NCBI GenBank assembly: GCA_050302475.1
Contig: JBNLBF010000001.1
Span: 62,001 to 126,000, forward strand
Source of the DNA: NORP23 sp050302475
Lineage (GTDB): Bacteria; Pseudomonadota; Alphaproteobacteria; Rhodobacterales; Rhodobacteraceae
Length of the DNA stretch: 64,000 nt
Direction of reading: 5' to 3'
The notes beneath the pieces are model-generated. The model was not told where the DNA came from, did not search any database, and was given only the letters and a program-made list of their open reading frames with translations. Within the stretch, counting starts at the first letter, position 1, and each line of letters opens with the position of its first letter. Below, one piece after another: positions 9,691-17,945 of the stretch. The position numbers and the translations under genes are program-made.

Positions 9691-9703
9691 AAAGGCCTGA
9701 AAC

Positions 9704-10399
9704 ATGTTCCAGAACTCCTTCCCCGACCGCGCTGAAATGGCCCGCCTGACCGCAAGGATGTTGTTGGAAATCAAGGCGGTGAATTTCGAGGTCGAGAATC
9801 CCTATAAACTGGCCTCAGGTCTGGTCAGCCCGTCCTATATTGACTGTCGAGAGCTGATCAGCTTCCCGCGCATCCGCTCCGCGCTGATCGATTTTCTGGT
9901 GGCGACGGTTTATCGCAACGTCGGCTTTGAATCGATCGACAGCGTGGCAGGCGGCGAGACCGGCGGCATCCCCTACGGCGCATGGATGGCCGACCGCATG
10001 GGCCTGCCGATGCAATATGTCCGCAAAAAACCAAAGGGTTACGGCAAAAATTCACAGGTCGAGGGCGTGCTGCACGACGGCCAACGCGTCCTGCTGGCCG
10101 AAGATATGACGACCGACGGCGGCTCCAAAATCAAATTTGTCGAGGCGATCCGCGCCGCAGGCGGTGTCTGCAACCACACGGCGCTGGTGTTTTTCTATGA
10201 CATCTTCCCGAACACCCGTGAGAATTTGGCCGCCCACGACATCACCCTGCACTATCTGGCCACCTGGCACGACGTTCTAGCCGAGGCGAAAGCCGGCGAT
10301 TATTTCGATGCGAAGACGCTGGACGAGGTGGAGAAGTTTTTCGCCGACCCGCTGGGCTGGTCCGTGTCGCGCGGGGGGATTGGGGAGGTTTCGCGGTAG
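9704..10399 (+). CDS. pyrE: Orotate phosphoribosyltransferase
   Basis: A 231-residue type I phosphoribosyltransferase that joins orotate to PRPP to give OMP. The PRPP-binding loop VLLAEDMTTDGGSK lies near residues 130-143, and the flexible-loop lysines are in VRKKPKGYGK. It follows pyrC directly and probably shares its transcript. The stop codon is at the left edge of a sharp fall in G+C content, where the next gene begins; the last residues (RGGIGEVSR) could have been affected by that junction. Confidence 0.94.
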   Translation: MFQNSFPDRAEMARLTARMLLEIKAVNFEVENPYKLASGLVSPSYIDCRELISFPRIRSALIDFLVATVYRNVGFESIDSVAGGETGGIPYGAWMADRMGLPMQYVRKKPKGYGKNSQVEGVLHDGQRVLLAEDMTTDGGSKIKFVEAIRAAGGVCNHTALVFFYDIFPNTRENLAAHDITLHYLATWHDVLAEAKAGDYFDAKTLDEVEKFFADPLGWSVSRGGIGEVSR

Positions 10400-10418
10400 A
10401 ATTGATTGGGACAAATTA

Positions 10419-11357
10419 TTGACACGTAAAACACCAGAGCAAATCGAGGAATGGAATACTCGGCGTGGCGACCGCGCATATACTTCTGTCTCCACGTATA
10501 CGATAGACGAAATGGCTCGGTGCCTACCTTTGATAGCTAGGCTTCCTGACTTTCTGTCGGAGCACATACCTGTGAGACTGGTTAAGCTAATCGAAGTATT
10601 CACAAGAGATGCAGTCAAAATTCTCGTAGATAGTGGTGAACCTTATTTGTCGAAATCAAACAAGTTGGTAAAAGGCTTCAAGGTCGATCTAGAGTACGCT
10701 AGACGTCTTGAAGGGAAAGTTCTGACAATTGGAGACGTAATCGCCCACTCCATTTCATTAAGTAATTCAGGAAGCGTATTTTCCGTTTTCAACGATCTAA
10801 TTGATGACTTTGCACAAAAGCTTAAAAATTCACATCCTCGATGGACTGAAGAGAAAGAAACTTGGCCGTTAGAACCCATAATTTCAGATGTCAAATTATT
10901 GAAAAAAAATCTAAATCAACTTTTCCAAGCAAGGAACATAATTGCTCATGAGCTTCCAACAAAAAGACCGTTTGAAACTAGAGATATCCCTATTTGGATA
11001 ACCTCAACTAAGCAATTTGTCGACGCGTGTGACTGGATTCTTGTTGAGTGCACCAAGGGTTCAATCGCACGGACTCAAATTCAGATGAGTAATGATGCAT
11101 ATGAAAAACTGAAGTCCAATCGGAAGCGACTAGAGGACGCGTTAATTCAGTTGAGACAACTTAGCGGTGTCGATCAAAAGCTTATCGACGTCGGGCAACA
11201 ACATTGGAAAGACTATTCCGATAAAATGACAGAATTGGTTGCGTCTCAGGTTCTCAAGGGTTCTATGTATCCGATGATGTTAGCTAATGCCGAACGAGAA
11301 ATGATCGAGGACAGAATCTCGCAAATTGAGCGTGTAGTCAGAGATTGGTTTGACTAA
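10419..11357 (+). CDS. HEPN-like protein of unknown function, A+T-rich
   Basis: About 312 residues if read from TTG 10419; the start is uncertain, since no ATG or clear ribosome site exists and the open frame runs back into pyrE. The key feature is QARNIIAHELP: R172 and H177 fit the Rx4H motif, with a polar residue after R, seen in HEPN-fold RNases and toxins. Helix-rich sequence surrounds it (KKNLNQLFQARN before, DACDWILVECT after). Base and codon use (AAT, AAA, ATT, AGA common) differ strongly from the GC-rich neighbours, which points to horizontal transfer. A role in defence or toxin-antitoxin biology is possible but not shown; no partner gene is next to it. Confidence 0.6.
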   Translation: MTRKTPEQIEEWNTRRGDRAYTSVSTYTIDEMARCLPLIARLPDFLSEHIPVRLVKLIEVFTRDAVKILVDSGEPYLSKSNKLVKGFKVDLEYARRLEGKVLTIGDVIAHSISLSNSGSVFSVFNDLIDDFAQKLKNSHPRWTEEKETWPLEPIISDVKLLKKNLNQLFQARNIIAHELPTKRPFETRDIPIWITSTKQFVDACDWILVECTKGSIARTQIQMSNDAYEKLKSNRKRLEDALIQLRQLSGVDQKLIDVGQQHWKDYSDKMTELVASQVLKGSMYPMMLANAEREMIEDRISQIERVVRDWFD

Positions 11358-11359
11358 TA

Positions 11360-11500
11360 TCAACCCACCGTCGCCCGCAGCAACTGCTTCCTTGACGCCG
11401 GAATCCCCTTGATCTCCAGCCCCGTGAACACATGCAGCGTGTTCAGGTCATTATCCACAACCGCATGATCGCTCACCCAGCCGCCCATCACCAGATGGTA
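11360..11500 (-). pseudogene. Remnant of an olsB-like 3' end
   Basis: The minus strand keeps an open frame of 46 codons plus stop that matches the C-terminus of the OlsB-like gene at 12730-13467 (LVMGGWVSDHAVVDNDLNT, then LHVFTGL and IKGIP). By hand alignment about 118 of 138 bases agree, and most changes are synonymous; five residues differ. Upstream of 11500 the similarity stops abruptly. It is thus a truncated, diverged paralogue or recombination scar in the same orientation as the full gene. It ends 2 bases from the stop of the HEPN-like gene. Confidence 0.8.
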
Positions 11501-11635
11501 GTCAGTTCACAGGAGCATCTTTCGTAGGGCGGATCAATGGGGTATGTGGAAGTTCGTAAGATTTTTCGATAAGCGATCTGATATTTCGTAATCTGATTTG
11601 AAACTTTCCTATTGGCGATTCAAGGAGCACTGGAA

Positions 11636-12355
11636 TTGAGTGGAATTCTGTATAATCCTGAATTTGACCTGTCGGTTTTCTGGATTCCGAAAGTTGCCTG
11701 CACCTCCATCATCAATGCCTTCTACGAGTTGAACACCTGGACAAGACATTCCGATCCCGAAACGATTCACTTTGATGAAGCGGCTCTGAAAATCGTCGAA
11801 TTTCGGCCGGGCACAGATGTGCTAAACCCGGCGCGGTCATATGTTTTTGTGCGCAACCCGGTTCAGCGAGCGGTTTCCTTTTATTACGACAAAATCTACC
11901 ATCGCGGACGCTATTCCTTTCCCGGATGGCGCAAGCGCATTCTTCGAACGGCGGCGGGTGCTGACTATAAAGAGGTCAAGGCGAGGCTATTCGGGCGATC
12001 CGATCTGACGCTGGAAGAACATCGGGAATATCTTGGATATGTGCTCGACGGGCTGTCCCAGATGTTGCCGACCAACAAACCGAAATTGATCGACAAACAT
12101 TTTGACCTGCAATCGCGCGTCATCGCAAATGGGGAGGCAACGGACTTTACGCATTTGCGGCTGGACGATCTTGCAAGGACAGCGTTCAGCGATCCCGGCC
12201 TGAGCGCCCTTCAGCAAGTGCTAAAGGCGCAACCGCGCGCCAATGAAACGGTTAAGCCGTTTCCTTACGACGATTTGCTGACCGATGAGCTCCGCGAAAA
12301 GATCGGTGACATCTATCAGGCTGATATTGCCCTCTTTGATCGGCTGGGCGGGTGA
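11636..12355 (+). CDS. Sulfotransferase family protein
   Basis: A 239-residue protein with the PAPS-binding elements of carbohydrate-type sulfotransferases: the 5'-phosphosulfate loop in FWIPKVACTSI near residues 14-24 and the 3'-phosphate site in FVRNPVQRAVSFYYD near residues 74-88. It would transfer sulfate from PAPS to an unknown acceptor, perhaps a surface polysaccharide. TTG 11636 is the chosen start because AAGGAG lies 8 bases upstream; the frame could also open at TTG 11612, which has no such site. It lies alone in the accessory patch, between the olsB remnant and the intact olsB. Confidence 0.78.
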   Translation: MSGILYNPEFDLSVFWIPKVACTSIINAFYELNTWTRHSDPETIHFDEAALKIVEFRPGTDVLNPARSYVFVRNPVQRAVSFYYDKIYHRGRYSFPGWRKRILRTAAGADYKEVKARLFGRSDLTLEEHREYLGYVLDGLSQMLPTNKPKLIDKHFDLQSRVIANGEATDFTHLRLDDLARTAFSDPGLSALQQVLKAQPRANETVKPFPYDDLLTDELREKIGDIYQADIALFDRLGG

Positions 12356-12358
12356 TCG

Positions 12359-12733
12359 CTAGGCGACAAACCCGACATATCCGAAATACAGCCCCACCAG
12401 AATGAAACCTGCGGCCATGCGCGGCAACATCTTCTCGGTGCCTTCGGCGGTTTTTAAGGTCATTTCCGGGGTCACAATCAGCGTCGCCCCTTTGGCGACG
12501 GCGGCAAATCCCAACAGGTTGACGGCGATCTGGGCGACACTGTCCCACCCCCAGTTGTTTACCAGAATGCTCATGCCGACGATGAAATGCACCGCGCCAG
12601 ACAGGTTCAGCAGGACCGGGTCGCTGTTGGGGGTGCCCTCGATCATGCGTATATAGAAGGGTTTAGACAGCAGAAAGCCAAGGCCCGTCGCGATCAGATA
12701 GAGCGACGCAATTTTCGCGATAAGGATTGTCAC
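12359..12733 (-). CDS. Small four-helix membrane protein, unknown function
   Basis: A 124-residue, very hydrophobic protein with about four predicted membrane helices (roughly residues 3-22, 45-62, 68-88 and 103-123). A loop EGTPNSDPV and a charged stretch PEMTLKTAEGTEK separate helices. No catalytic motif was recognised. It overlaps the end of olsB by 4 bases, so it is probably expressed from the same transcript, and it is convergent with the sulfotransferase gene. Confidence 0.65.
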   Translation of the reverse strand: MTILIAKIASLYLIATGLGFLLSKPFYIRMIEGTPNSDPVLLNLSGAVHFIVGMSILVNNWGWDSVAQIAVNLLGFAAVAKGATLIVTPEMTLKTAEGTEKMLPRMAAGFILVGLYFGYVGFVA

Positions 12734-13467
12734 CCCGCCGTCGCCCGCAGCAACCGCTTCCGGCTCTCCGGGATCCCCTTGATCTGCAAGCCCGTGAACA
12801 CATGAAGGGTGTTCAGATCGTTATCGACCACCGCGTGATCGCTCACCCAGCCGCCCATCACCAGATAGGTGCGCAAGAGTGGCGGCATGCGACGCTGCGC
12901 GAGTTTCAGGTTCGGTTTCTTTAGCTTCAGCTTGGAGGCAAAGCGGAACACCCGCGGGGCCTTCACCTTTGGCAACCAGCGTTTCGGCGCCAGATGACGT
13001 TCTTTCAGCAACGCAAAGGCGTCTTCGTATTCCTCCTCCACCGTGCCATGGAAAGACGAGCAGCCGAACAGAAGTTCCACGTCGTTATCGTCGACATATT
13101 TCGTCATTGCGCCCCAAGCGATGCGCAGAATGTCCGGATCCTTGTAGGCAGGATCAATGCAAAAGCGACCCATCTCGACAATCATGCCCTCGATATCGTG
13201 CAGGCGCGAGAGTTCATAGAATTGGGCGGAATAGGATTTTTCGATCTCTTTCCCGCTCTCCAGCGGCAGGATGCGGAACGTGCAGACGAGGTTACCTGTT
13301 TTCCCTTCCTCCACCAGCACATGTTCGCAAATCTCGTCAAACTTGTCCTGATCAAGGCCTTCTTCCTCTCCCCGGAAGGTGCGGAAGCGCAATCGCTGGG
13401 CGGCGCGGACGTCTTCGGGCGTTTCCGCGAACCGGACCGAATAGCGTGTTTTCAGTAACCCAGCCAT
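12730..13467 (-). CDS. olsB: OlsB-like N-acyltransferase (ornithine lipid synthesis type)
   Basis: A 245-residue GNAT-fold protein of the acyl-ACP N-acyltransferase (hemolysin-like) group. Typical segments are RFRTFRGEEEGLDQDKFD, EMGRFCIDPAYKDPDILRIAW and LFGCSSFHG. In alphaproteobacteria OlsB acylates ornithine with 3-hydroxy-fatty acid to give lyso-ornithine lipid; the partner olsA is not in the window. ATG 13467 is preferred because the frame upstream (HDSAQQGSENHNPAGC) does not resemble the family. A second partial copy of its 3' end lies at 11360-11500. Confidence 0.78.
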   Translation of the reverse strand: MAGLLKTRYSVRFAETPEDVRAAQRLRFRTFRGEEEGLDQDKFDEICEHVLVEEGKTGNLVCTFRILPLESGKEIEKSYSAQFYELSRLHDIEGMIVEMGRFCIDPAYKDPDILRIAWGAMTKYVDDNDVELLFGCSSFHGTVEEEYEDAFALLKERHLAPKRWLPKVKAPRVFRFASKLKLKKPNLKLAQRRMPPLLRTYLVMGGWVSDHAVVDNDLNTLHVFTGLQIKGIPESRKRLLRATAG

Positions 13468-13584
13468 GACGCACCCCGCGGGATTGTGATTTTCACTGCC
13501 TTGTTGCGCAGAATCGTGACGCATATATGACCTCTTGTCAAAAACATCTGTTATACAGATGGCGAAAAAGAGAGGAATCCAATC

Positions 13585-13977
13585 ATGTCGGCAAAAATCC
13601 GCAAGTCAGATGCAGAGTGGCGCGACCAGCTGTCCGACCTTGCCTATAAGGTCACGCGTCAGCATGGGACCGAACGCGCGGGCACACATGATGACTTCCC
13701 CAAGACTCCGGGCACCTTCCGCTGCGTCTGTTGCGACGCGCCCCTGTTTGATCAGAATGCAAAATTCGACAGCGGCACCGGCTGGCCGAGTTTTTTCCAG
13801 CCTATCGACGAAAATGCGGTCGAGGAGAAAGACGACCGCAGCTGGTTCATGAAACGCACCGAAATCCTGTGCGCAACCTGCGACGCGCATCTGGGTCACG
13901 TCTTTACCGACGGCCCGCAACCTACCGGCCTGCGCTATTGCATGAACGGCGTCGCGCTGAAATTTGAGGAAGCTTAG
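13585..13977 (+). CDS. msrB: Peptide methionine-R-sulfoxide reductase
   Basis: A 130-residue MsrB that repairs methionine-R-sulfoxide in proteins. The two zinc CxxC pairs (CVCC and CATC), the substrate motif GTGWPSFFQP and the catalytic cysteine in RYCMNGVALKF near residue 122 are all present. No MsrA or signal peptide is fused, so it should be cytoplasmic. AGAGGAA precedes the ATG. Its stop overlaps that of the convergent bamE. Confidence 0.95.
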   Translation: MSAKIRKSDAEWRDQLSDLAYKVTRQHGTERAGTHDDFPKTPGTFRCVCCDAPLFDQNAKFDSGTGWPSFFQPIDENAVEEKDDRSWFMKRTEILCATCDAHLGHVFTDGPQPTGLRYCMNGVALKFEEA

Positions 13978-14429
13978 AGGAAGCTCTCGGCCGAGAAGTT
14001 ACCGATATTGCCCAGGAACTGTTGCAGGAAGGTCAGGCGACGGCCGCCTGTGACGGTCTCGCGGGTGTTCAGGTCAACAACAACGCCATTTTCCAGCCCG
14101 TAGCGATTCACCTCTGCCACGCGGTCAGACGCACCGAAGCTGATAGCCAGAATCTCGCGGCTGGTGATTTGCGGTTTGAGGAAAGCAATCCGGCGCTCCG
14201 TATAGGATACGTAGTACCAGGTATTGTCACCCTGCACGCCCTTGCTGGAGGGTTCACCGAAATTCGCCAGAACGGTTTCCTTGGTATCAGTGCCCGGTGC
14301 CAGTTCAGCCACCTGTGCTGAAACCGGCAGATATCCATGCTGATGTTCGATGGGGGAACAGCCGCCTAAAACCACAGCGCCCGTCAGGCATGACACGGCG
14401 ACCGCTTTACGCAATAATTTGGCAGACAT
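13974..14429 (-). CDS. bamE: BamE/SmpA-family outer membrane assembly lipoprotein
   Basis: A 151-residue protein with a lipoprotein signal (lipobox LGGC near residue 24) and a BamE-like core: PGTDTKETVLANFGEPS, then WYYVSYTERRIAFLKP and the segment ILAISFGASDRVAEV. BamE is a small lipoprotein of the beta-barrel assembly complex at the inner face of the outer membrane. ATG 14429 follows GAGGG at good spacing; the five codons upstream are left out. It is divergent from the yceD-rpmF unit. Confidence 0.85.
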   Translation of the reverse strand: MSAKLLRKAVAVSCLTGAVVLGGCSPIEHQHGYLPVSAQVAELAPGTDTKETVLANFGEPSSKGVQGDNTWYYVSYTERRIAFLKPQITSREILAISFGASDRVAEVNRYGLENGVVVDLNTRETVTGGRRLTFLQQFLGNIGNFSAESFL

Positions 14430-14532
14430 ATAACCCTCGTTCAAAACCGAATGCTCTTGCTCACCTACCCTCTGCGTGTTCTAAATTCAAGAATCTTGGC
14501 AAGCTTTGTGACTTTCCCTGTTTCAGGACCCA

Positions 14533-15093
14533 ATGACAATGGCAGATACATCAAAATCCGTCGAATTTACCCATCCGTTCAAAGTGGCGAAATTGCCCGA
14601 GGGGGCGGCTACCACGTTTGACCTGACCCCGACGGAGGCAGAGGCAGAGGGGATTGCCAGAACATTGGATGCCACTTCGGTGAAGAAGGTGCGGTTTGTT
14701 GGCGAAATCGCGTTGCAGGGCAGCGATTGGGTCCTGGTGGGCGAACTGGGCGCAACAGTCACCCAACCCTGTGTCGTGACGCTGGAACCGGTCAGAACAC
14801 GCGTGGATGTGAGTGTGCGCCGTCGCTACACCAACGCCATCCCGGAAGCCACGGCCTCCGAAAGCGAAATCCCCGAGGATGAGGAGCTGGAACCCCTGAC
14901 CGCCACCATCGACCCCGCGCGTGTCGCGATCGAGGCGCTGGCGCTGGAATTACCCGACTATCCGCGCGCCGAAGGGGTGTCATTGGACGACGCGGTTTAC
15001 GGTCCGCCGGGGGTGGATCCGCTGAGGGACGAGGATGTGAAACCCTTTGCCGGGCTGGCCGCGCTGAAAGAGAAACTGGAAAAGGGCGAATAA
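14533..15093 (+). CDS. DUF177/YceD-family protein
   Basis: A 186-residue acidic protein of the YceD (DUF177) family, which is nearly always encoded just before rpmF. Family features are VRFVGEIALQGSDWVLVGELGATVTQPCVVTLEPV in the middle and an acidic C-terminal part. In plants and some bacteria the family has been linked to 23S rRNA processing; a direct role here is inferred. Either ATG 14533 or 14539 may be the start. It lies 149 bases before rpmF. Confidence 0.85.
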   Translation: MTMADTSKSVEFTHPFKVAKLPEGAATTFDLTPTEAEAEGIARTLDATSVKKVRFVGEIALQGSDWVLVGELGATVTQPCVVTLEPVRTRVDVSVRRRYTNAIPEATASESEIPEDEELEPLTATIDPARVAIEALALELPDYPRAEGVSLDDAVYGPPGVDPLRDEDVKPFAGLAALKEKLEKGE

Positions 15094-15242
15094 GCAAAGA
15101 TTCCCCCTTGCGGTTTCAGTTTTATTGAGTATGTTCCGCGCTTCATTTCCTGTTCGGGTCGGATGCTTGCCGCGCATTTACTGCGCCAACGCTGACGCCG
15201 GATAATCGGGCCCCGGCCCCGCACAGAATCAGAGGTCTTAAA

Positions 15243-15452
15243 ATGGCTGTACCTAAGAGTAAGATCACCCGCTCCAAGCGTGGTATGCGTCGTGCCCATC
15301 ATGCGCTTGCCGGTGCAAATCCGAACGAGTGCACGAATTGTGGCGAACTGACACGTCCGCACCATGTTTGCCCATCATGTGGGCACTATGCAGACCGCGA
15401 AGTCGTTGCTATGGTGGATGAAATCGACTTCGATGACGAAGACGCTGCGTAA
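15243..15452 (+). CDS. rpmF: 50S ribosomal protein L32
   Basis: A 69-residue L32. The N-terminus AVPKSKITRSKRGMRRAHHAL is typical, and the zinc-ribbon cysteines are all kept (CTNCGELTRPHHVCPSCG). The C-terminal tail is acidic (DEIDFDDEDAA). It sits in the conserved yceD-rpmF-plsX-fabH order that couples ribosome and fatty-acid synthesis. Confidence 0.97.
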   Translation: MAVPKSKITRSKRGMRRAHHALAGANPNECTNCGELTRPHHVCPSCGHYADREVVAMVDEIDFDDEDAA

Positions 15453-15477
15453 CTGAAATCGTGAGGTTGGTCCGGTA

Positions 15478-16575
15478 ATGGCCACTGACGAAAACCGGAC
15501 CGATCAGACCCCGCCAGGCAAATTTGTCCTGTCCATTGATGGTATGGGCGGCGATGCCGGGCCGGAAGCGATAGTTGGCGGAATGGAAATTTCCGCAAAT
15601 ATAAATCCCGACATACATTTCCTGCTGCATGGCGATTCGTCTGCATTCTCTCCGCTTCTGAAAAAGAAGCCGGAATTGGCTGCCCGCGTCGACCTGCGCA
15701 ACACTGACAAAGTTGTGTCGATGCATGACAAACCATCGGCCGTGGTGCGTAATGGCAAAGGCACCAGCATGTGGAGCGCCCTGCAAAGCGTCAAAGACGG
15801 TGAAGCCACCGTTGCCGTGTCCTGCGGGAATACAGGCGCCCTGATGGCGCTGTCGATGCTGGTCCTGCGCAAACTGCCCGGTGTGAACCGCCCGGCGATT
15901 GCAGTGCTGTGGCCGAAAACCACCTCCGGTCACAATGTGTTGCTTGATCTTGGTGCTGATATCAAAGCCGACGCTGACGATCTGATGAAATATGCCATTA
16001 TGGGGGCCAGCTATGCCCGCAACGGGCTGGGCGTGGCCCGCCCCCGGATCGGCGTGCTGAATATCGGGACCGAGGATCATAAAGGCCGCCCGGAGCTTGC
16101 CGAAGCCGGCGAGATGATCACCGCCATACAGGATCAGGCCGACCTGACCTATGTCGGTTTTGTCGAAGGCAGCGATATGTCGAACCCCGACGTGGACGTG
16201 ATTGTCACCGACGGCTTTACCGGCAACGTTGCGCTGAAAGCCGGGGAAGGCACCGCGAAACTGATCCGCGGCTTCCTGAAAGACGCGTTCACACATACGC
16301 CATTGGCCAAATTGGCGGCAATCTTCGCCAGTGCTTCGCTGCGGCGGCTATCCAACCGGATCGACCCGCGCCGCCAGAATGGCGGGGTATTTCTGGGCCT
16401 CAATGGCACCGTGGTCAAATCCCATGGCGGGGCTGACGCGACGGGTGTTTCAGCGGCGATCAAGCTGGCCTTCAGACTGGCCGAGAGCGGCTTTTCCGAG
16501 AAACTCGCTGCAAGGGTTGCGATTGGCTCGCCAACCCTTCACAGTGAGGGTCCCGAAGAGAATAAGGCACACTGA
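15478..16575 (+). CDS. plsX: Phosphate acyltransferase PlsX
   Basis: A 365-residue PlsX, which makes acyl-phosphate from acyl-ACP at the membrane surface, feeding PlsY in phospholipid synthesis. The N-terminal SIDGMGGDAGPEAIV, the VSCGNTGALMALSM block and VTDGFTGNVALKAGEG are family hallmarks. It follows rpmF by 25 bases and precedes fabH by 2 bases, so it is in an operon. Confidence 0.96.
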   Translation: MATDENRTDQTPPGKFVLSIDGMGGDAGPEAIVGGMEISANINPDIHFLLHGDSSAFSPLLKKKPELAARVDLRNTDKVVSMHDKPSAVVRNGKGTSMWSALQSVKDGEATVAVSCGNTGALMALSMLVLRKLPGVNRPAIAVLWPKTTSGHNVLLDLGADIKADADDLMKYAIMGASYARNGLGVARPRIGVLNIGTEDHKGRPELAEAGEMITAIQDQADLTYVGFVEGSDMSNPDVDVIVTDGFTGNVALKAGEGTAKLIRGFLKDAFTHTPLAKLAAIFASASLRRLSNRIDPRRQNGGVFLGLNGTVVKSHGGADATGVSAAIKLAFRLAESGFSEKLAARVAIGSPTLHSEGPEENKAH

Positions 16576-16577
16576 AC

Positions 16578-17555
16578 ATGAGCGTAATTCGTGCGGTCCC
16601 GGTTGGTTGCGGGCACTACCTGCCCGAGAGGGTTGTCGAAAATGCCGAGTTTGAAAAAACGCTCGATACATCTGACGAATGGATTCAGACCCGGACGGGA
16701 ATCAAACGCCGCCATTTTGCGGCCGAGGGCGAAAAAACCTCGGATCTCGCGCTGAAAGCGTCTGAGATGGCGCTGAAAAATGCCGGGATGAGCGGCAAAG
16801 ATATTGACGCCATCGTGTTGGCAACCGCCACGCCGGACCAGACCTTCCCGTCCACGGCCACCCGCCTGCAAGCTGCCATCGGGATGGAGGGCGGATTCGC
16901 CTTTGACATTTCGGCGGTATGTGCCGGTTTCATCTATGCGCTCGCCAATGCCAACGCCCTGATTCAGTCGGGTCAGGCCAAGACGGTGCTTGTGGTTGGA
17001 GCGGAAACATTCTCGCGTATTCTCGATTTTAATGACCGTGCCACCTGCGTCCTGTTCGGCGACGGTGCGGGCGCCCTGATCCTGCAGGCGCAGGAAGGTG
17101 AGGGCACCGGGGCGGACCGGGGAATCCTGTCCACCGACCTCAACTCTGACGGGCGCTATAACGACTTGTTGTATGTTGATGGCGGTGTTTCCACCACACA
17201 ACAGGCTGGCGTTCTGAAAATGGCAGGGCGCGAGGTCTTCAAACACGCCGTTGAAAAGCTGGCAGCAACGGGTGAACTGGCGCTGGAAAAAGCCGGATTG
17301 GCGGCCAGCGATATCGACTGGATCGTGCCCCATCAGGCCAATCTGCGCATCATCACCAGCACCGCCAAAAAGATGGGCGTGCCTATGGAACGGGTCGTCG
17401 TGACCGTGCAGGATCACGGCAATACCTCGGCGGCGTCAATCCCGCTTGCGCTGTCGGTTGCAAGTGCAAATGGGCAGATCAAACAGGGGGACCTGTTGCT
17501 GCTCGAAGGCATCGGTGGCGGCCTCGCCTGGGGGGCGGCGGCATTGCGCTGGTAG
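16578..17555 (+). CDS. fabH: 3-oxoacyl-ACP synthase III
   Basis: A 325-residue KAS III that starts fatty-acid elongation by condensing an acyl-CoA primer with malonyl-ACP. The catalytic cysteine is in DISAVCAGF near residue 114, the histidine in VPHQANLRI near 253 and the asparagine in GNTSAASIPLAL near 283. It starts 2 bases after plsX, indicating translational coupling. Confidence 0.96.
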   Translation: MSVIRAVPVGCGHYLPERVVENAEFEKTLDTSDEWIQTRTGIKRRHFAAEGEKTSDLALKASEMALKNAGMSGKDIDAIVLATATPDQTFPSTATRLQAAIGMEGGFAFDISAVCAGFIYALANANALIQSGQAKTVLVVGAETFSRILDFNDRATCVLFGDGAGALILQAQEGEGTGADRGILSTDLNSDGRYNDLLYVDGGVSTTQQAGVLKMAGREVFKHAVEKLAATGELALEKAGLAASDIDWIVPHQANLRIITSTAKKMGVPMERVVVTVQDHGNTSAASIPLALSVASANGQIKQGDLLLLEGIGGGLAWGAAALRW

Positions 17556-17587
17556 ACGCCTCAAAAATCGCTGCTAAGTCATTGTTA

Positions 17588-17616
17588 TTGACTCTGTTTC
17601 CTGAATCCCAATATCC
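17588..17616 (+). promoter_or_regulatory. Probable sigma-70 promoter of ihfA
   Basis: TTGACT at 17588-17593 and an AATATC/ATATCC -10 box around 17610-17616 are spaced 16-17 bases apart, about 27 bases before the ihfA start. This suggests ihfA-merR can be transcribed apart from plsX-fabH. Confidence 0.5.
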
Positions 17617-17642
17617 TGCCACAAATATTCAAGGGTATTGTT

Positions 17643-17945
17643 ATGAGCGAATCCACGTTAACACGAATGGACCTGAGCGAATCCGTCTTTCGCGAGGTCG
17701 GCCTCTCCCGCAATGAATCCGCTGAATTGGTCGAGTCAGTTCTCGATCATATTTCGGATGCACTGGTTGACGGGGAGAGCGTGAAGATCAGCTCTTTCGG
17801 CACTTTCTCGATCCGTGATAAAAATGAACGGATCGGCCGTAATCCCAAAACCGGCGAGGAAGTTCCCATCGCGCCACGCCGCGTTCTGACCTTCCGTCCA
17901 TCTCATTTGATGAAAGAGCGTGTGGACGCCGGCAACAAAAAGTAA
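17643..17945 (+). CDS. ihfA: Integration host factor alpha subunit
   Basis: A 100-residue HU/IHF-family DNA-bending protein. The alpha-type features are LTRMDLSESVFREVGLSRNES at the N-terminus, the VKISSFGTFSIRDKNERIGRNPKTGEE beta-arm region with the conserved proline-bearing tip (RNPKTGEEVPI), and FRPSHLMKERV at the end. With IhfB it bends DNA at specific sites. Its last base overlaps the first base of the merR start. Confidence 0.94.
   Translation: MSESTLTRMDLSESVFREVGLSRNESAELVESVLDHISDALVDGESVKISSFGTFSIRDKNERIGRNPKTGEEVPIAPRRVLTFRPSHLMKERVDAGNKK

Noticed and set aside
10308..10400. Upstream part of the HEPN-like frame inside pyrE
   Set aside because: The region encodes the conserved end of PyrE in its own frame; the other frame reads as Arg-rich text typical of a shadow.
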